Positions 12,807 through 15,709 of a stretch of DNA of 15,709 nt are shown here, piece after piece. The position numbers and the translations under genes are program-made. The notes beneath the pieces were generated by a model. The model worked only from the letters and a program-made list of their open reading frames with translations. It had not been told where the DNA came from and ran no database searches. The DNA is taken from NCBI GenBank assembly GCA_964557545.1, contig CAZLAK010000036.1:1-15709 (forward strand), written 5' to 3'. The stretch is from CAZLAK01 sp964557545 (GTDB taxonomy: Bacteria > Bacillota > Desulfotomaculia > Desulfotomaculales > Pelotomaculaceae). How positions within the stretch are numbered: the first letter of the stretch is position 1; every line of letters begins with the position of its first letter.

Positions 12807-15041
12807 TTGAAAAAAGCCTTGCATTTAAAGTGCGCCGGGCTTGTTGTGGCGTTTTTCCTGGCGCTTTTTCTGCCCGCCCTGGCCATCGCGCAGGTGCCGG
12901 ACGTGCCGCCAGCGGCCTACTGGGGCACGGTGACCATTGGCGGCCAGCCCGCGCCGGTGGGCACGGAGGTGGTGGCCAAAATAGACGGCATAGAGCGCGG
13001 CCAGATTACAGTGGAGGAGGCGGGCAAGTACGGTAGCCCGGGGCCCCTGGGCAAAAAGCTGGCCGTTGCGGGGACGGCCGCCGACGAAGGAAAAATGGTG
13101 GTCTTCGAAGTCGGCGGGGTGCAAGCCAACGAAACGGTCGTTTTCCGCCTCAGTGACGTAAAAGAGGTCAACCTCACCGTGAGCGGGCCGGTGCAGCCGC
13201 CGCAGGACACTACCCTGCCGACGGTGTTCTCCACGGACCCGCGGGATGAGGCGATCGGCGTGCCGGTGAACAAGACCATCACCGTCACCTTCACGGAGGA
13301 CGTCCAGGAGGGGCCGCAGTACGCGGGTATCTCTCTGGTGGACGACCAGAACAACGCCGTAACCCTACAGAAGAGCATTTCCGGCAAGGTTTTGACCTTG
13401 AAACCTGCATCTGACCTGGCTTACTACAAGCGCTATACAGTCAAAATCCCTGCTGGTGCGGTGAAAGATGCGGCGGGGAACGAGCTAGCGCAGACCTGCG
13501 TGTTCAGCTTCACCACCGCCACCCAGGCGGGTTCGAAGGTAGAGATAAGCGTACCTTCTGACGGCAAGCTGGACAACTTCACCGTGCCGCCGGGCTCCTC
13601 CAGCGCAGTTCTGAACCAGGGCAGTGCCCAGCTGGAGATCCCACAGGGTGCCTTTAGCGGCGCGGCCGCGATCACCTTCAAGCCCATGGACAAGACGGGG
13701 CTTCCCGGGGCCAACGCCATCGGTCAGGCCTTTGAAATCAAGATCGAGAACGTGACCCTAGCGCAACCGGTCATCTTGCGGCTGCCTGCGCCGGCTGGCG
13801 AGCGGGTGCGGGTGTTCAAGCTGGTGGGCGACCGCTGGATTAACCTCGGCGGCACCGTAAGCGGCGGATATGTAGAGGTAAGTCTGACCTCTTTTAGCAT
13901 CTTCACCGCGGCCAATGTCCCGGTATCACCCACAGCCAGCCCGGCACCCGGAAGTTACACGGGCAGCGTGCAGGTGACACTGGCTGCGGAATCCGGCGCC
14001 ACCATCCTTTACGGGCTGAATACCGCGCCACAAAACACCTACACGGAACCCATAACGCTGACATCAACCACTACAATTCGCGCCGTGGCCGTGAAGGACT
14101 TCCTGACCAGTGATGAGGCGAGATTCGATTACACTATAAGTACCTCCTCCGGCAGTAGCGGCGGAGGAGGCGGCGGTGGTATAGTAAGGCCCCACGTTTC
14201 CACTATCGACCCGGCAGATAAAGCCACCGGCGTGCCTGTAGACAAAGAAATAAAGGTGGTGTTCAGCGAGAACGTAACCGCGGGGAGTGATTTCGCGAAG
14301 ATTACCTTGAAGGACGCCTCCGGCACGGCGGTGGAAGTGACCGCGCGCATTGATGGGAGCGCCCTCTACATCAAACCCAGGGCTGCGCTGACCTATGGGG
14401 CGACCTACACCGTAGTTATCCCCGCCGGGGCAGTGAAGGACAGTGACGGATATGGCCTGTCCAGCGACTATACTTTAACCTTTACCACGGCCAAGCCACC
14501 GGTTGGTAAGTTCAAGGACATGGCCGGCCACTGGGCAGAAGCGATCGTCAGTAGGCTGGTCGAGATGGGGGTCATTTCCGGCTATCCTGACGGCACGTTT
14601 AAGCCCGACAACTACGTGACGCGGGCCGAGTTCGCCAAGATGCTGGTAGTGGCCCTGGACCTCTCCCCTGATGCAGGTGCGGCCGCAGAATTTGCCGATG
14701 CAGCATCCATTCCTGCCTGGGCAAAGGGCTACGTTGGCGCCGCGGTGAAGGCCGGTCTCATCAAGGGCTACGAGGACAAGACCTTCAGGGCGGACCGCCA
14801 GATCACGCGGGCCGAGCTGGCTGTGATGGTGGCGCGGGCCCTCAAGGCCGCGGAGAAGGCCGAGCTGAACTTTAAGGACGCGGCCGGGATACCGTCTTGG
14901 GCTGCAGACAGTATCGCTCAGGCCGTGGCTAAAGGCATCATCAAGGGCTACGAGGACAACACCTTCCGGCCCAACAACCCGGCCACCCGTGCCGAAACCG
15001 CAGCCATGACCCTGCGGCTGCTCAATACCCTTAAGGGTTAA
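12807..15041 (+). CDS. SLH-domain S-layer/surface protein
   Basis: This 744-residue cell-wall protein has a signal peptide (LVVAFFLALFLPALAIAQ). Two SbsA-type Ig-like (Big_5) domains carry the matching signatures DPRDEAIGVPVNKTITVTF (from ~134) and DPADKATGVPVDKEIKVVF (from ~465), each ending in FTTA. Between them lie a ZU5-like segment (LEIPQGAFSGAAAITF, ~275-370) and a chitobiase-type C-terminal repeat (PAPGSYTGSVQVTL, ~375-432). A serine/glycine linker covers ~449-460. Three SLH domains begin near 569, 629 and 689 (FKDMAGHWAEAI; FADAASIPAWAKGY; FKDAAGIPSWAADS), each with a TRAE-type motif. SLH triplets bind pyruvylated secondary cell-wall polymers. TTG 12807 follows AAGGAGGGAGG (12791-12801). 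It may anchor the layer joined by the upstream Ig-repeat protein; that pairing is inferred from adjacency. Confidence 0.93.
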   Translation: MKKALHLKCAGLVVAFFLALFLPALAIAQVPDVPPAAYWGTVTIGGQPAPVGTEVVAKIDGIERGQITVEEAGKYGSPGPLGKKLAVAGTAADEGKMVVFEVGGVQANETVVFRLSDVKEVNLTVSGPVQPPQDTTLPTVFSTDPRDEAIGVPVNKTITVTFTEDVQEGPQYAGISLVDDQNNAVTLQKSISGKVLTLKPASDLAYYKRYTVKIPAGAVKDAAGNELAQTCVFSFTTATQAGSKVEISVPSDGKLDNFTVPPGSSSAVLNQGSAQLEIPQGAFSGAAAITFKPMDKTGLPGANAIGQAFEIKIENVTLAQPVILRLPAPAGERVRVFKLVGDRWINLGGTVSGGYVEVSLTSFSIFTAANVPVSPTASPAPGSYTGSVQVTLAAESGATILYGLNTAPQNTYTEPITLTSTTTIRAVAVKDFLTSDEARFDYTISTSSGSSGGGGGGGIVRPHVSTIDPADKATGVPVDKEIKVVFSENVTAGSDFAKITLKDASGTAVEVTARIDGSALYIKPRAALTYGATYTVVIPAGAVKDSDGYGLSSDYTLTFTTAKPPVGKFKDMAGHWAEAIVSRLVEMGVISGYPDGTFKPDNYVTRAEFAKMLVVALDLSPDAGAAAEFADAASIPAWAKGYVGAAVKAGLIKGYEDKTFRADRQITRAELAVMVARALKAAEKAELNFKDAAGIPSWAADSIAQAVAKGIIKGYEDNTFRPNNPATRAETAAMTLRLLNTLKG

Positions 15042-15146
15042 ATTTCCAAAACTCACTGGTTTTTGTGGACCGCAACATTGTACTCTGGAGGAGCAGGGTT
15101 TTGTAGTGGCCAGGATTCTAAAGGTGGTTTGGGCAACGTCGTCGAA

Positions 15147-15192
15147 CAAAGGAGAAGGGCTCTGTCGCTATAGGCAGGGTCCTTCTCCTTTG
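15147..15192 (+). terminator. Long hairpin, probable terminator of the SLH gene
   Basis: CAAAGGAGAAGG (15147-15158) pairs perfectly with CCTTCTCCTTTG (15181-15192); partial internal pairing (CTCTG/CAGGG) extends the stem. It lies about 105 bases after the stop and lacks a long T-tract, but it is near-symmetrical and could act in both directions. Confidence 0.55.
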
Positions 15193-15302
15193 CTATGTAT
15201 GTCAATTACGTCTTTGTGTCGCTAACCCTTCACAACTGCAAGGGACAACCATCAATGAAAATTGGCCAAAATGTTTGCAATTGATGTTGCTATGACGGTA
15301 TA

Positions 15303-15506
15303 AACACCGGGGTGGACGGCATAGAGTTCACCTGGCAGGTGCGCCGTCTGCCCTCGCCGGCCCGCTACATCCCTATCGTCGTGCTGACCACCGAGAGCCA
15401 GCAGGCCAGGAAGGACGAGGCCCGCAGGGCCGGGGCCACGGCGTGGATAACCAAGCCGTTCACGCCGGAAGGGCTGGAGGGAGTGGTGAGGAGGCTGCTG
15501 AGGTGA
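15303..15506 (+). pseudogene. CheY-like response regulator, C-terminal half only
   Basis: The frame carries the second half of a receiver domain. MDGIEFTWQVRRLP is the beta3/alpha3 start normally following the phosphorylated Asp and MPxMDG. IPIVVLTTES holds the conserved Thr/Ser, and TAWITKPFTPEGLEGVVRRLL holds the conserved Lys-Pro. The N-terminal acidic pocket and the phosphoacceptor Asp are absent. Upstream the frame meets TGA at 15282-15284, and the intervening codons (CYDGINT) are not receiver-like, so the break is near 15303. GTG 15312 has no ribosome binding site. It is most similar to stand-alone chemotaxis CheY proteins. An intact motility/chemotaxis region may continue to the right. 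Confidence 0.75.
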
Positions 15507-15515
15507 GCGGGACGG

Positions 15516-15566
15516 AAATTTCTAGGGGGAGCTACGGCCAAAATGGCCGGAGCGGCCCTTAAATTT
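15516..15566 (+). ncRNA. Nested RNA hairpin after the CheY fragment (candidate)
   Basis: AAATTT (15516-15521) with AAATTT (15561-15566), AGGG (15524-15527) with CCCT (15556-15559), and CGGCCA (15535-15540) with TGGCCG (15544-15549) form one nested stem. It lies directly before the structured segment at 15585-15685 and may be part of the same leader RNA. No known class is recognised. Confidence 0.35.
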
Positions 15567-15584
15567 TTACAAATAAGGTTAAGC

Positions 15585-15685
15585 GCGGCAGGCGTCCTCA
15601 CGAGAAGGACGCCTGTCCAGGAACTCCCTGGACAAAGGGACGGCCGCAGTCCAGGCGTGCGAGACCGCACGCCTTTTTCTTTTTT
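15585..15685 (+). promoter_or_regulatory. Structured leader: three-way junction plus intrinsic terminator (attenuator/riboswitch candidate)
   Basis: A closing stem, GCGGC (15585-15589) with GCCGC (15643-15647), surrounds two hairpins. These are AGGCGTCCT/AGGACGCCT (15590-15598, 15606-15614) and GTCCAGG/CCTGGAC (15615-15621, 15627-15633). A textbook terminator follows: GGCGTGCG (15654-15661) with CGCACGCC (15666-15673), then TTTTTCTTTTTT. The string GTCCAGGCGT at 15649-15658 repeats both GTCCAGG and AGGCGT from the upstream hairpins. Their 3' arms could therefore pair instead with the terminator's 5' arm, giving a terminator/antiterminator choice. A GGGGG run (about 15689) follows. I recognise no named riboswitch class. 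The terminator is solid; the switching is inference. Confidence 0.6.
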
Positions 15686-15709
15686 CAAGGGGGTAATTCG
15701 GACATTTTA

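Noticed and set aside
1..15709. tRNA or rRNA genes
   Set aside because: Scanning for the GGTTCGA-type T-loop with an adjacent acceptor stem, and for rRNA-like stretches, gave nothing convincing.

Overview
The window looks like an accessory, element-rich stretch of a GC-rich Gram-positive anaerobe chromosome. A thermophilic or sediment clostridium of the Desulfotomaculum/Moorella/Ammonifex type is my best guess. The support is strong AAGGAGG-type ribosome binding sites, GTG/TTG starts, a secreted protein with three C-terminal SLH domains, and UPF0175/PIN and HicAB toxin-antitoxin genes. No rRNA, tRNA or species-diagnostic gene is present, so the taxon is inferred.

Layout. (1) 1-2820: decayed transposon on the minus strand with a zinc-ribbon/HTH DUF6431-like protein, an intact DD35E transposase, and an ExeA/TniB-like ATPase that is frameshifted near its start and cut off by what looks like the end of an IS21-like element (1-54). 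(2) 2823-3116: 3' remnant of an ArdC-like zincin metallopeptidase, headless at the transposon border. (3) 3183-4630: UPF0175/PIN toxin-antitoxin pair, then a HicB antitoxin whose HicA toxin has an in-frame TGA; both units are preceded by near-copies of one promoter block. (4) 4622-6000: a cluster of short direct and inverted repeats, a RecB/Cas4-like PD-(D/E)XK nuclease with four likely Fe-S cysteines, and the N-terminal half of a D12-class adenine methylase. Intrinsic terminators sit directly before the nuclease and methylase genes. (5) 6021-6457: gene-free AT-rich DNA dominated by a large imperfect palindrome centred near 6163 and about twelve GGTAACA/TGTTACC motifs. (6) 6684-9239: tyrosine recombinase, three XRE regulators and a possible small protein. 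Two of the regulators are divergent around overlapping promoters and a row of GTTTCYA operators, resembling a phage or ICE genetic switch. (7) 9281-15041: two large secreted surface proteins, one with six tandem Ig-like repeats and one with three SLH domains. (8) 15303-15685: the C-terminal half of a CheY-like receiver, followed by an RNA-structure-rich segment ending in an intrinsic terminator with possible antiterminator pairing. It probably controls a gene beyond the window.

The left 9 kb reads as a graveyard of mobile elements. At least six genes are broken (ATPase, ArdC-like, an antitoxin tail, HicA, methylase, CheY). The intact survivors are the transposase, one toxin-antitoxin pair, the orphan HicB, the nuclease, the recombinase and the switch regulators. 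The right side is a cell-envelope module. The most unusual non-coding structure is the palindrome/GGTAACA array, possibly an old replication or transfer origin. The terminal attenuator-like RNA is the second.
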